Assembly: GCF_900177535.1 (NCBI RefSeq)
Contig: NZ_FXAJ01000005.1
Location: 62,001-126,000, forward strand
Direction of reading: 5' to 3'
Length of the DNA: 64,000 bases
Source of the DNA: Priestia filamentosa
GTDB taxonomy: Bacteria > Bacillota > Bacilli > Bacillales > Bacillaceae_H
This document shows, one piece after another, positions 55,865 through 64,000 of this stretch. The notes beneath the pieces were generated by a model that was not told the origin of the DNA, made no database searches, and saw only the letters and a list, made by a program, of their open reading frames with translations. A program made the position numbers and the translations under genes. How positions within the stretch are numbered: the first letter of the stretch is position 1; every line of letters begins with the position of its first letter.

Positions 55865-56851
55865 TTATAAAACAACATCATCAGCAACAGGTGTTTCCAT
55901 AATACGCTTAACTTCATGTAAATCCGGAGATTGTCCTAATGCCCACATAAGTTTTGGTACAATAGCTTCTGTATTCATATTTCGAGAACGAATGATAAGA
56001 TCTTGATTAACACGTCTACCAACTTCATAGATACTCATATCTTCGCCTTCTTCTAAACATTGAGTTGTAATAACAACAACTACCCCACTCTCAACAAGCT
56101 CATTAATTTTTTCTAAAATATTGCGTTCTTCAAACGGAATGCCACCGCTTCCATAACTTTCAATCACAATACCTTTGTAAAGGCCTTTTAAAGCATCAAA
56201 CATTTCAGGTTTTAATCCTGGATGCAATCTTAGCAAAAGAACATCTGTACAAAGAGACGTATCAACTGTAAATTTATGCTGTTCTTCCTTTATTTTTTTG
56301 TTGTATTCAATGCCATCTTCATTTATAAACGCTATATAAGGATAATTAATACTTTCAAAAGCATCATAGCTTTTCGTTCTTAACTTAATCGCTCTTGTTC
56401 CTTGAATAACGCGGCCATCAAAGACAACATAAACTCCTCCAACACCTTCACAAGCAAAACGAATAGCATCTGTGATGTTCTTCTTGGCATCTGTTTTCTT
56501 AAACGTAATAGGAATTTGTGAACCTGTAATAACGATTGGCTTTCTTGCATGCTGAAGCATATAAGAAAGGGCTGCAGATGTATAAGCCATTGTGTCTGTT
56601 CCGTGCGTAATGACAAATCCATCATATTCATCGTAATCTTCCTTCACAGCGTTCGCCATCTTCACCCAATCTTCAGGCTGCATGTTTGTACTATCAAGAT
56701 TCATGAGTGATTTTGTTTCCATCGTGTAATCATTATCAAGCTCTGATACATAACTCAACAGCTCATCTGCTTGTACAGCTGGTGAAAGTCCATTTTCTCC
56801 TTCAACTGAAGCAATGGTTCCCCCTGTTGTTAATAATAATAGCTTTTTCAT
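55865..56851 (-). CDS. ansA: AnsA, L-asparaginase
   Basis: 328 aa from ATG 56851 (SD GAGGTG); the longer frame to 56977 crosses the promoter. Type I-like cytoplasmic asparaginase with both threonine motifs, TTGGTIAS (Thr near 11) and [12 protein letters not shown]. There is no signal peptide. It is the first gene of the operon, divergent from the repressor gene ansR. Confidence 0.95.
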   Translation of the reverse strand: MKKLLLLTTGGTIASVEGENGLSPAVQADELLSYVSELDNDYTMETKSLMNLDSTNMQPEDWVKMANAVKEDYDEYDGFVITHGTDTMAYTSAALSYMLQHARKPIVITGSQIPITFKKTDAKKNITDAIRFACEGVGGVYVVFDGRVIQGTRAIKLRTKSYDAFESINYPYIAFINEDGIEYNKKIKEEQHKFTVDTSLCTDVLLLRLHPGLKPEMFDALKGLYKGIVIESYGSGGIPFEERNILEKINELVESGVVVVITTQCLEEGEDMSIYEVGRRVNQDLIIRSRNMNTEAIVPKLMWALGQSPDLHEVKRIMETPVADDVVL

Positions 56852-56933
56852 TCCCCACACCTCTTCACCTGTAAATGACTTAATCTTAAGATGATTCACA
56901 AAAAACATTCGCTTTCTGCATACTTTTAACTCA

Positions 56934-56962
56934 ATTATAGACAAGGATTTCAGAATTAGCAA
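56934..56962 (-). promoter_or_regulatory. Sigma-A promoter of ansAB-mleNA
   Basis: TTGCTA (56957-56962) and TATAAT (56934-56939) are spaced by 17 bases on the minus strand. The divergent ansR -10 TATAAT is at 57007-57012, leaving about 45 bases where AnsR could bind both. Confidence 0.75.
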
Positions 56963-57041
56963 GGTAATATTATTCAATTCGCGTACACCTTAAATATCCT
57001 TTATGATATAATACTTTATAAGCAAAAGGAGCGGAAAAGAG

Positions 57042-57371
57042 ATGAACTTAGATCGTTTAACAGAATTACGAAAAAAGAAGAAGTGGTCTCTTCAGTACAC
57101 AGCAGACCGCCTTGGCATCGCAAAAAGTACATACGCTGGCTACGAATCTGGCTATAGACGCCCTTCATTTGAAGCGCTTGCTTTATTAGCCGACCTTTTT
57201 GAAACAACTTGTGATGATCTACTTGGGCGCACACCCCAGCATGAACAAATCTCTCTTGAAGTCATAGAACGAAATAAATTAGCTGTTGATGGTAAAACGC
57301 TGACAGAAGAAGAAGCCATAGGGGTTGTGGCTTTTGTTCGTGCTAGGAGGGCCATTGAGAAGAAAAGATAA
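57042..57371 (+). CDS. ansR: AnsR, Xre-type repressor of ansAB
   Basis: 109 aa. N-terminal Xre/Cro helix-turn-helix at 5-60 (WSLQYTADRLGIAKSTYAGY, then YRRPSFEALALLADLF) nearly identical in type to B. subtilis AnsR, and an acidic C-terminal part. It is divergent from ansA with 190 bases between the starts. It is expected to repress ansAB in the absence of aspartate. Confidence 0.94.
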   Translation: MNLDRLTELRKKKKWSLQYTADRLGIAKSTYAGYESGYRRPSFEALALLADLFETTCDDLLGRTPQHEQISLEVIERNKLAVDGKTLTEEEAIGVVAFVRARRAIEKKR

Positions 57372-57410
57372 TCCATCCTTTACTATGATTGATTTTAGTA
57401 TCACTCTAAT

Positions 57411-57450
57411 AAAGAAAGGGATGTTCCTTTTGTGGAGCATCCCTTTCTTT
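57411..57450 (+). terminator. Terminator of ansR
   Basis: AAAGAAAGGGATG pairs with CATCCCTTTCTTT around a 13-base loop with an inner TTCC/GGAG pairing, followed by GTTTTTAT. Confidence 0.88.
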
Positions 57451-57493
57451 GTTTTTATAGATACTTTCTTTTACAAAATAAATAATATTTTAT

Positions 57494-57524
57494 GCATAAA
57501 CCCCCATCTCTTTGGGGAATACCT
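57494..57524 (+). promoter_or_regulatory. Candidate sigma-F/G promoter of the catalase gene
   Basis: GCATA (57494-57498) and GGGAATACCT (57515-57524) fit the forespore sigma consensus (GYATA, GGNNANAMTW) at most positions with 16 bases between. Expected for a katX-type gene; pattern only. Confidence 0.5.
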
Positions 57525-57563
57525 TATATGTATGATTGATTATTTTTCCAAGGAGGGATTAAG

Positions 57564-59204
57564 GTGGAAGATAAGAAGAAGCCAACAGAAAATGGAACTT
57601 CTGTAAATGGTGAAGGAGATACACTAGATAAGCGTATGACAGAAGGTGAACATGAAGATACACTCACAACTCGTCAAGGCCATCCTGTTCAAGACAATCA
57701 AAACATCCGAACAGTCGGAAATAGAGGACCTGCAACACTAGAGAACTATCATTTCATCGAGAAAATTTCACATTTTGATCGCGAACGGATTCCAGAGCGC
57801 GTGGTGCATGCTCGTGGTGCTGGTGCACACGGATATTTTGAAACATACGGGAAAGTTGGAGATGAACCTGTTTCTAAGTATACACGTGCCAAAGTGTTTG
57901 AAGGAGCTGGTAAACAAACACCTGTCTTTGTGCGCTTCTCATCTGTTATTCACGGCGGTCACTCTCCAGAAACGCTTCGGGACCCACGAGGTTTTGCGGT
58001 TAAATTTTATACGGAAGACGGAAACTGGGATCTAGTTGGAAACAACTTGAAAATTTTCTTTATTCGGGATGCCATCAAATTCCCAGATATGATTCACGCT
58101 TTTAAACCAGATCCTGTTACAAATAGACAAGACAGCGAACGCTTTTTCGATTTCTGTAGTAATTCACCTGAAGCAACGCATATGGTAACGTTTGTTTATT
58201 CTCCATGGGGAATTCCAGCAAACTACCGTCAAATGCAAGGCTCTGGCGTTAATACATACAAATGGGTAAACAAAGAAGGAAAAGCTGTTCTTGTTAAATA
58301 TCATTGGGAACCAAAGCAAGGGATCAAAAATTTAACACAGCAAGAAGCAGAAGAAATCCAAGCAAAGAACTTTAATCATGCAACACAAGATCTATATGAA
58401 GCAATTGAAAATGGCGACTATCCAGAATGGGAGCTTTTCGTTCAAATTTTAAGTGATGATGACCATCCTGAGCTTGATTTTGATCCGCTTGATGATACGA
58501 AAATCTGGCCAAAAGATCAAATTCCTTGGCTTCCTGTTGGAAAAATGGTTTTAAATAAGAACCCAGAAAACTATTTTGCAGAAGTAGAGCAAGCAGCATT
58601 TGGAACAGGCGTGTTAGTTGATGGACTTGATTTCTCTGATGATAAAATGCTTCAAGGAAGAACATTCTCTTATTCAGATACGCAGCGCTATCGTGTTGGA
58701 CCAAACTATTTACAGCTGCCAATCAATGCACCGAAAAAGCATGTTGCAACAAACCAGCGTGATGGACAAATGGCTTACTACGTTGATAAAGCACCTGGAC
58801 AAAATCCACATATCAATTATGAACCATCTTCGCTAGGAGGATTAAAAGAAGCTCCGCCTTCTGGAAAAGAGTATACGCCACATATTGAAGGAAACCTTGT
58901 TCATGAAAAAATTGATAGAACAAATGACTTCAAACAAGCTGGTGAAACATACCGTGCATTTGATGATGTTGAACGAGATGATTTAATTCGTAACCTTGTC
59001 GATGGTTTAGCTCCTTGTAAGCCGATCATTCAAGAAAAAATGATTGAGTATTTTACAAAAGCAGATGAAGATTACGGCCGTCGTGTTGCAGAAGGATTAA
59101 AAAAGCGCGGAAATACCGATCATCATGGTCCACTAGGCGCAACGGAAACAAAAGAAACAGTTGAGAAAGCAAAAGACATGGGACATGATACAGACTCTTA
59201 TTAA
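57564..59204 (+). CDS. katX: Monofunctional haem catalase, KatX (spore) type
   Basis: 546 aa with a GTG start seven bases after AAGGAGG. Catalytic His in [12 protein letters not shown] (near residue 75), Asn in the [14 protein letters not shown] region, and the haem-ligand signature [12 protein letters not shown]. It decomposes hydrogen peroxide. Length and the polar N-terminal extension (about 45 residues before the core) match KatX, the B. subtilis spore catalase, better than the 483-aa KatA. It ends in a strong terminator. Confidence 0.9.
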   Translation: MEDKKKPTENGTSVNGEGDTLDKRMTEGEHEDTLTTRQGHPVQDNQNIRTVGNRGPATLENYHFIEKISHFDRERIPERVVHARGAGAHGYFETYGKVGDEPVSKYTRAKVFEGAGKQTPVFVRFSSVIHGGHSPETLRDPRGFAVKFYTEDGNWDLVGNNLKIFFIRDAIKFPDMIHAFKPDPVTNRQDSERFFDFCSNSPEATHMVTFVYSPWGIPANYRQMQGSGVNTYKWVNKEGKAVLVKYHWEPKQGIKNLTQQEAEEIQAKNFNHATQDLYEAIENGDYPEWELFVQILSDDDHPELDFDPLDDTKIWPKDQIPWLPVGKMVLNKNPENYFAEVEQAAFGTGVLVDGLDFSDDKMLQGRTFSYSDTQRYRVGPNYLQLPINAPKKHVATNQRDGQMAYYVDKAPGQNPHINYEPSSLGGLKEAPPSGKEYTPHIEGNLVHEKIDRTNDFKQAGETYRAFDDVERDDLIRNLVDGLAPCKPIIQEKMIEYFTKADEDYGRRVAEGLKKRGNTDHHGPLGATETKETVEKAKDMGHDTDSY

Positions 59205-59238
59205 AAAAAACGTGAGCTTTTACAGCTCACGTTTTTTA
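59205..59238 (+). terminator. Terminator of the catalase gene
   Basis: AAAAACGTGAGCT pairs with AGCTCACGTTTTT around a five-base loop, then a T tract. Confidence 0.92.
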
Positions 59239-59280
59239 CTCTCTTATTCCTTATCTATATTTATATGTACGCAGATAGCA

Positions 59281-60279
59281 TCACATCATGATAGACAATA
59301 CTTTAAAGACAAGTGCCCCTAATAATGCTGTCAATGGTAATGTAATTACCCACGTCAGCACAATACGTTTTGCTGTGCCCCACTTTACAGATTTAAACTG
59401 CTGAGCAGACCCAACTCCCATGATAGAAGAGGAAATAACATGGGTTGTACTTACAGGGAGTTTTAATGCTGTAAACCCGAAAATAATAAGTGCTGATGAT
59501 ATATCAGCTGCTGCTCCGCTTGCTGGTGTCAGCTTCGTAATTTTCCCACCAACAGTCTTAATAATCTTCCATCCTCCAATAGACGTTCCAAGAGCCATTG
59601 CAGCTGCAACTAAGATTTTAATCCAAAAAGGTACCGCTGTTGAGTTTTGATACCCTGATGTAATCAGTGCCATTGTCATAATGCCCATTGTTTTTTGTGC
59701 ATCATTTGTTCCATGTGAAAATGACTGCAGCCCTGCCGTTACCATTTGCAGTGAGCGCATTCTTCTATTTGTTTTATACAAAGGCAAGTTTTTAAGTGTA
59801 CGTTGAAAAATTTTCATAATCAGGAATCCAATAATAATTGCAATAATCGGCGAAATAATCAATCCTTGTACAATTCCCAAAAAACCTTGGTAGTTCAAAA
59901 TATGAACACCGCCAGCTGCAATAGCTGCACCTGAAATAGAACCAACAAGAGCATGTGAGGAACTACTTGGGATGCCAAAATACCATGTGATTAGATTCCA
60001 AAAGATAGCGGAAATTAGTGCTCCTAAAATAACGGCTGATCCGTTGTCCAATGAAAATGGATTAACAATGTCTTTTGTAATCGTTTCAGCAACGCCTGAA
60101 AATAATAGGGCTCCGCCAAAGTTGGCACAGGCAGCAATTAGGATTGCTGTCCGGGGTGATAAAGCTCTTGTTGTCACAGACGTAGCAATGGTATTAGCCG
60201 TATCATGAAATCCATTAATAAAATCAAATACTAATCCTAATATAATAATAAGAATTAGGAATAAAGGTAGATGCTCGAT
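59281..60279 (-). CDS. pit: PiT-family inorganic phosphate transporter, no canonical start codon
   Basis: About 332 aa with about eight membrane segments. The C-terminal motif FSHGTNDAQKTMG is intact. The N-terminal counterpart GFHDTANTIAT lies upstream of the first ordinary start (GTG 60177). In-frame reading continues back to a TAA at about 60295, with no ATG, GTG or TTG. The only near-start codon is ATC 60279, ten bases after a good GGAGG (60290-60294). Either translation starts at ATC, or the base is changed from ATG. Uptake is a low-affinity metal-phosphate/H+ symport. Confidence 0.88.
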   Translation of the reverse strand: MEHLPLFLILIIILGLVFDFINGFHDTANTIATSVTTRALSPRTAILIAACANFGGALLFSGVAETITKDIVNPFSLDNGSAVILGALISAIFWNLITWYFGIPSSSSHALVGSISGAAIAAGGVHILNYQGFLGIVQGLIISPIIAIIIGFLIMKIFQRTLKNLPLYKTNRRMRSLQMVTAGLQSFSHGTNDAQKTMGIMTMALITSGYQNSTAVPFWIKILVAAAMALGTSIGGWKIIKTVGGKITKLTPASGAAADISSALIIFGFTALKLPVSTTHVISSSIMGVGSAQQFKSVKWGTAKRIVLTWVITLPLTALLGALVFKVLSIMM

Positions 60280-60691
60280 AGTAAATCTACCTCCTTACTT
60301 TTTTATTGTTGTTTGTTGAGGTTGATATCTATATCTTTCCTCTTCTACAGTCAGCAATTCAATCTGGAACATTTTCTTTCTTCAAGACGGAAAGAACAAC
60401 TAACACTCATGTCTATAACTTTATAGAACACTCATCGTATGCTGCTCTAATGATGTTCCCACATTAAAATTAGTTCAGCAGACATATAAAATCCTAAAAT
60501 AACTTTTATAAAAAGATATTAACTAAGTTAAGTATAATCTCAACAAATCCTATTTCTTATTTTAACATTATTAAACCTACTATCCTATTTTACTTTTGCA
60601 ATTTTTTGCTTACTATATTTACTTATTTATTTTTCATATCGAATCATAAAAAAGAAGAGCTTTCTTACAAAAACTCTTCTCTTTCTTGACC
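60280..60691. other. Intergenic region upstream of pit
   Basis: About 400 bases, AT-rich, with no supportable gene. Contents: the pit SD (60290-60294); a perfect 13-bp palindrome TTAACTAAGTTAA (60519-60531) next to a plus-strand TATAAT (60533-60538); and the DUF4177 gene terminator (60647-60681). No Pho box is evident. Confidence 0.5.
60647..60681 (-). terminator. Terminator of the DUF4177 gene
   Basis: AGAAGAG pairs with CTCTTCT across a 14-base loop, followed by a T tract on the minus strand. Confidence 0.65.
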
Positions 60692-60883
60692 TTATTTTGT
60701 TTTTTCAAAAATTAGTTCAAAATTGTCAACACTTCCTACAGTTCCTGTTCCAGGGGCAAAGATTTGAACGAAACGCCATCCTTCTTCTGCATTCTGTTGA
60801 ATAATTTCTCGATAATCCTCTTTTGACGTACTTTTTAATAGTCCATGTTTTAACTCTACTTGTACAAATTTATATTCATACAT
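60692..60883 (-). CDS. DUF4177-family small protein
   Basis: 63 aa from ATG 60883, with AGTAGGA seven bases upstream; the longer frame to 60919 has no SD. MYEYKFVQVEL and IIQQNAEEGWRFVQIF are the two conserved parts of DUF4177. It is a short beta-alpha-beta protein of unknown function, alone between pit and ssrA. Confidence 0.85.
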   Translation of the reverse strand: MYEYKFVQVELKHGLLKSTSKEDYREIIQQNAEEGWRFVQIFAPGTGTVGSVDNFELIFEKTK

Positions 60884-60954
60884 TAACTTTCCTACTCTCT
60901 TTATTTCTATAAACATCATACCGTTTATAGATATATTTTACATTTTATAAACAT

Positions 60955-60990
60955 TAAAAAAGCATAGGCTCTGAACAGAGCCTATGCTTT
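60955..60990 (-). terminator. Terminator of ssrA
   Basis: AAAGCATAGGCTCTG pairs perfectly with CAGAGCCTATGCTTT with a two-base centre, then a T tract on the minus strand, 37 bases past the tmRNA 3' end. Confidence 0.92.
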
Positions 60991-61026
60991 ACTTTTATAT
61001 AATAAAAAACCACCAAAATATGTATT

Positions 61027-61383
61027 TGGTGGAGACGGTGGGAGTCGAACCCACGTCCAAAGATATTGATACTTAAGCATCTACGAGCGTAGTCGGCATA
61101 TTCGCAATTCGCTCTCTCTTATGCCTACCGACAGGCGTCCGAGGAGCTAGTCTGATTAGTCTCTTCTTAAGACCTCAGACGGTGGCCTTAAGCGTAGCCC
61201 ACTTCATAGTGAACCCTCTACACTTCCACATGGGCGATGGAAGGAAAGGGCCTCTAGCATTATGCTGCTAAAGCGAAATTGTTTTGTTTGCCAGTTATAA
61301 TTAACTCGACGTTAGTAACGAGGACGATCCCCCCGGCTCGCAACTCAAGCTCAAACCATCCCTGTCGAATCCGTAACGTCCCC
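61027..61383 (-). ncRNA. ssrA: tmRNA
   Basis: 357 nt. The 5' end GGGGACGTTACGGATTCGAC and the 3' end GTTCGACTCCCACC...TCCACCA form the tRNA-Ala-like part (the GGACG/CGTCTCC acceptor-type pairing and T-arm). The resume frame encodes GKQNNFALAA followed by TAA, giving a (A)GKQNNFALAA degradation tag. It rescues stalled ribosomes together with SmpB, which is encoded 125 bases upstream. Confidence 0.97.
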
Positions 61384-61461
61384 ATATAAAAGGTTATCGA
61401 AACGGGACAACTATAAGTTTAAGCTTAGCTGTCGCTAGTTACTGGCTGTGTTACATTTCTT

Positions 61462-61489
61462 ATTATAGCACATACGTTCTTGAAGTCAA
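61462..61489 (-). promoter_or_regulatory. Promoter of ssrA
   Basis: TTGACT (61484-61489) and TATAAT (61462-61467) are spaced by 16 bases on the minus strand. The start near 61455 leaves a 5' leader of about 70 nt to be removed, presumably by RNase P. Confidence 0.75.
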
Positions 61490-61507
61490 ATGTAAACTTT
61501 TAGGACT

Positions 61508-61975
61508 CTACATTTTTTGACGTTCGCGGAACGCACGTTCAACATCGCGTTTTGCTTCTTTACGTTTCAAGTCTTCACGCTTGTCATATTTCTTTTTACC
61601 CCTTGCAAGTCCAATTAAAACTTTTGCGTATCCATTTTTCAAATACAGTTTTAATGGAACAAGAGAATAACCTTCTTGCTTCGTATCACCAATTAATTTA
61701 TTAATTTGTTTGCGATGTAAAAGAAGCTTTCGTGTGCGCAATGGTTCATGATTGTGGCGATTTCCTTGCTCATAAGGACTAATGTGCATGTTATGAAGAA
61801 ACACTTCTCCATTTTGCACGCGTGCGAACGAGTCTTTTAAGTTAACGCGCCCACCACGAATAGCCTTAATTTCTGTTCCTTTTAATACAAGGCCCGCTTC
61901 ATATGTTTCTTCAACAGCAAAATCATGACGAGCTTTTTTATTTTGGGCAATAAGTTTCCCTTCTCCTTTTGGCAT
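61508..61975 (-). CDS. smpB: SmpB, tmRNA-binding protein
   Basis: 155 aa from ATG 61975 (SD GGGAGA); the start at 61999 lacks an SD. OB-fold core with [20 protein letters not shown], and the basic C-terminal tail ([18 protein letters not shown]) that enters the mRNA channel. It binds the tRNA-like part of tmRNA. Gene order rnr-smpB-ssrA is the usual Bacillus one. Confidence 0.97.
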   Translation of the reverse strand: MPKGEGKLIAQNKKARHDFAVEETYEAGLVLKGTEIKAIRGGRVNLKDSFARVQNGEVFLHNMHISPYEQGNRHNHEPLRTRKLLLHRKQINKLIGDTKQEGYSLVPLKLYLKNGYAKVLIGLARGKKKYDKREDLKRKEAKRDVERAFRERQKM

Positions 61976-62082
61976 AAAACACGTTCTCCCTTCAACCAAC
62001 GAACATCTAGCGTATTATCTATTGTAACAGATTTTATAATCTGCTCTCAACTTATGAGAGGCTGCCAAAGGCAGCCACTCTG

Positions 62083-64000
62083 TTATTTACGCTTACGTCT
62101 CTTTTTCTTTAATCCTGGTGCTCCTTCATAGAAAGCTTTACGCTTTCTCTTCTTTTTGTCAGAAGGCGGATTTGTTGACCATTCTTCTTTTTTCTTACCT
62201 TTTGTAGTTGGTCTTGTACGCTTATTATCGTTTTTAATGACTTTCGGACGATCCATGCGGGCACGCTTTTTGCTGCCTTTCATGCCAACAATCACAAAGT
62301 CAATTGAGCGCTCGTCTTTGTTTACACTAGCAACTTGGACCTTCACTTCATCGCCAATGCGAAGCACATTTCCTGTTCGCTCTCCGATCATAGCAAAGTT
62401 ACGCTCATCATAATGATAGTAATCATCAGACAAGTCACTTACATGAACAAGCCCTTCAATTGTGTTAGAAAGCTCAACAAAGATACCAAATTTGGTTACT
62501 GAACTAATAATTCCTTCGAATTCTTCTCCAACCTTGTCTGCCATGAATTCTGCTTTCTTGAGGTCATCTGTTTCACGCTCTGCATCAACTGCACGACGCT
62601 CACGATCTGATGTATGTTTCGCAATCTCTGGCAGACGCTCTTGCCACTTCTCTTGTGTTGCACTATCTACTTGATTTTGAACTAAATACGTTCGAATAAG
62701 ACGATGAACAATCAAGTCTGGATAACGACGGATTGGTGACGTAAAGTGTGTATAAAACTCTGTTGAAAGACCGAAATGACCTAGGCTCTCATGAGAGTAG
62801 CGTGCTTGTTGCATAGAACGAAGCATTACAGTTGAAATAACCATTTCTTCTGGGCTTCCTTGTACAGCCTCTAACACTTCTTGAAGTGCACGTGGATGGA
62901 TTGAGTTTCCTGTTCCTTTAACGGCATACCCAAAGTTTGTAATAAACTCTAAGAAACGGTTGAGCTTATCTTCTTTTGGATCTTCATGAACTCGGTACAT
63001 GAACGGGATATTCATCCAATGGAAGTGCTCTGCTACTGTCTCATTTGCTAGAAGCATAAACTCTTCAATCAGTTTTTCTCCTACTGAACGCTCATACAAT
63101 CGAACATCGCTTGGATGCCCTTCTTCATCTACAAGAACTTTTGCTTCTTTAAAGTCAAAATCAATGGCCCCACGGTCCATTCGTTTTTGTCGTAGGATAG
63201 CAGCCAGCTTTTCCATATCTTCAAACATCGGGACAAGTGGCTCATATTTAGCACGAAGTTCTTCATCTTTATCTACAAGAATCTTGTTTACATCTGAATA
63301 AGTCATTCGTTCCGTTGTCTTAATCACACTTTGGAAGATTTCATGCTTTACAACTTCTCCCTTTGCGTTTACTTCCATTTCACATGAAAGCGTAAGACGA
63401 TCAACTTTCGGATTCAATGAACAAATTCCATTTGAAAGGCGATGAGGAATCATTGGAATTACGCGATCTACTAAATAAACGCTTGTTCCGCGGTCAGCTG
63501 CTTCTACATCAATGGGCGATCCTTCTGTAACATAGTGACTAACGTCTGCGATATGAACCCCTAACTTATAGTTTCCATTCTCAAGTTCTGTAACGGTAAC
63601 TGCATCATCTAAGTCCTTAGCATCTGCGCCGTCAATTGTTACAATTGTTTCGTTACGAAGATCACGACGGTCTTTTAAATCACTTTCAGCAATTGTATCT
63701 GGAACATCGTTCGCTTGATCAATAACCTCATCAGGGAATTCAACAACAATGCCATATTTATGAATAATAGAAAGAATATCAACTCCAGGGTCGTTTTTAT
63801 GACCAAGAATCTCTTTGACTTCTCCTTCTGCATTCATGCGGTTATCAGGATAGCTTGTTAGCTTTACGATAACTTTATGGCCGTCAATCGCTCCATTTTG
63901 AGCATTTTTTGGAATAAAAATATCACTCTTGAACTTTTTGTCATCTGGTACTACAAAACCGAATCCTTTGCTCTGTTCATATGTACCGACGATTTCTTGG
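62083..64000 (-). CDS. rnr: RNase R, 3'-5' exoribonuclease (5' end outside window)
   Basis: The open frame runs from the right edge to the stop at 62083, about 638 codons. Its N-terminal part in the window reads [19 protein letters not shown], an RNase R cold-shock domain. The RNB catalytic domain has the acidic cluster [13 protein letters not shown], and a C-terminal S1 domain is followed by a Lys/Arg-rich tail (about 75 residues). It degrades structured RNA and non-stop mRNAs with tmRNA-SmpB. The 107 bases to smpB hold a GGCTGCC/GGCAGCC hairpin. Confidence 0.96.
   Translation of the reverse strand, partial: QEIVGTYEQSKGFGFVVPDDKKFKSDIFIPKNAQNGAIDGHKVIVKLTSYPDNRMNAEGEVKEILGHKNDPGVDILSIIHKYGIVVEFPDEVIDQANDVPDTIAESDLKDRRDLRNETIVTIDGADAKDLDDAVTVTELENGNYKLGVHIADVSHYVTEGSPIDVEAADRGTSVYLVDRVIPMIPHRLSNGICSLNPKVDRLTLSCEMEVNAKGEVVKHEIFQSVIKTTERMTYSDVNKILVDKDEELRAKYEPLVPMFEDMEKLAAILRQKRMDRGAIDFDFKEAKVLVDEEGHPSDVRLYERSVGEKLIEEFMLLANETVAEHFHWMNIPFMYRVHEDPKEDKLNRFLEFITNFGYAVKGTGNSIHPRALQEVLEAVQGSPEEMVISTVMLRSMQQARYSHESLGHFGLSTEFYTHFTSPIRRYPDLIVHRLIRTYLVQNQVDSATQEKWQERLPEIAKHTSDRERRAVDAERETDDLKKAEFMADKVGEEFEGIISSVTKFGIFVELSNTIEGLVHVSDLSDDYYHYDERNFAMIGERTGNVLRIGDEVKVQVASVNKDERSIDFVIVGMKGSKKRARMDRPKVIKNDNKRTRPTTKGKKKEEWSTNPPSDKKKRKRKAFYEGAPGLKKKRRKRK

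Noticed and set aside
57325-57606. 93-aa plus-strand ORF between ansR and the catalase
   Set aside because: It runs through the ansR terminator and into the catalase gene in another frame, with no SD.
60177-60179. GTG 60177 as the true start of pit
   Set aside because: It would cut off the first membrane segment and the conserved GFHDTAN motif, and it has no SD.
62058-62080. GGCTGCC/GGCAGCC hairpin between rnr and smpB as a terminator
   Set aside because: It lacks a T tract on the minus strand; more likely a processing or weak attenuation element.

Overview
The window is about 64 kb of low-GC chromosome from an aerobic, endospore-forming member of the Bacillaceae, Bacillus/Priestia-like. 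The evidence is a sufCDSUB operon, a SAM-I riboswitch on metNPQ, CotF-type coat proteins, a katX-like spore catalase, liaIHGFSR, desKR/des, the ansR/ansAB-mleN-mleA block, strong SD sequences (AAGGAGG) with sigma-A promoters, and a tmRNA/SmpB/RNase R cluster. Gene order from 4.9 to 19 kb follows the B. subtilis metNPQ-yusDEFG-gcvH-yusI-fadEAN-fadM-yusN-yusU-yusV order. The species cannot be named from the sequence alone. I see no rRNA, tRNA, insertion sequence, prophage or CRISPR array.

Layout. 1-4057 (minus): SUF Fe-S assembly, sufB cut by the left edge. 4384-7706: CMD-family protein, methionine ABC importer metNPQ and its SAM-I riboswitch. 7811-17160 (minus): yusDEFG, gcvH, yusI, the beta-oxidation operon fadN-fadA-fadE with a FadR box, and fadM (proline dehydrogenase), with small plus-strand yuzL between. 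17475-18082: two CotF-type coat genes. 18105-22509: yusU and a complete hydroxamate siderophore importer (yusV, yfhA, yfiZ, divergent yfiY) with Fur boxes. 22539-23513: a LacI regulator. 23577-28074: liaIHGFSR cell-envelope stress operon. 28273-32624: a CitST/DcuSR-like two-component system and an ActP-type symporter with its DUF485 partner. 32825-34024: niacin-type MFS transporter.

34076-38600: two-component system divergent from a BcrA/LanFEG-like ABC exporter. 38674-39147: unknown protein. 39182-42058: DesR, DesK and the membrane desaturase Des. 42235-45591: a MurE-like ligase lacking the DAP motif, an SDR and an IolS-like aldo-keto reductase. 45635-48427: ABC-2 transporter with an ABC-ATPase/LytTR fusion regulator. 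48544-49158: YvbH-like protein. 49288-51381: arsRBC. 51509-57371: aspartate/malate utilisation (ansA, ansB, mleN with an apparent frameshift, mleA) and its regulator ansR. 57564-59204: spore-type catalase. 59281-60279: PiT phosphate transporter without a canonical start codon. 60692-60883: DUF4177 protein. 61027-64000: tmRNA, smpB and the 3' part of rnr.

Most of the window is core Bacillus chromosome. The parts most worth a second look are the ABC/LytTR-regulated transporter with its promoter repeats, the MurE paralogue beside des, a 19-bp near-palindrome found twice downstream of unrelated genes, the mleN frameshift, and the pit start codon.
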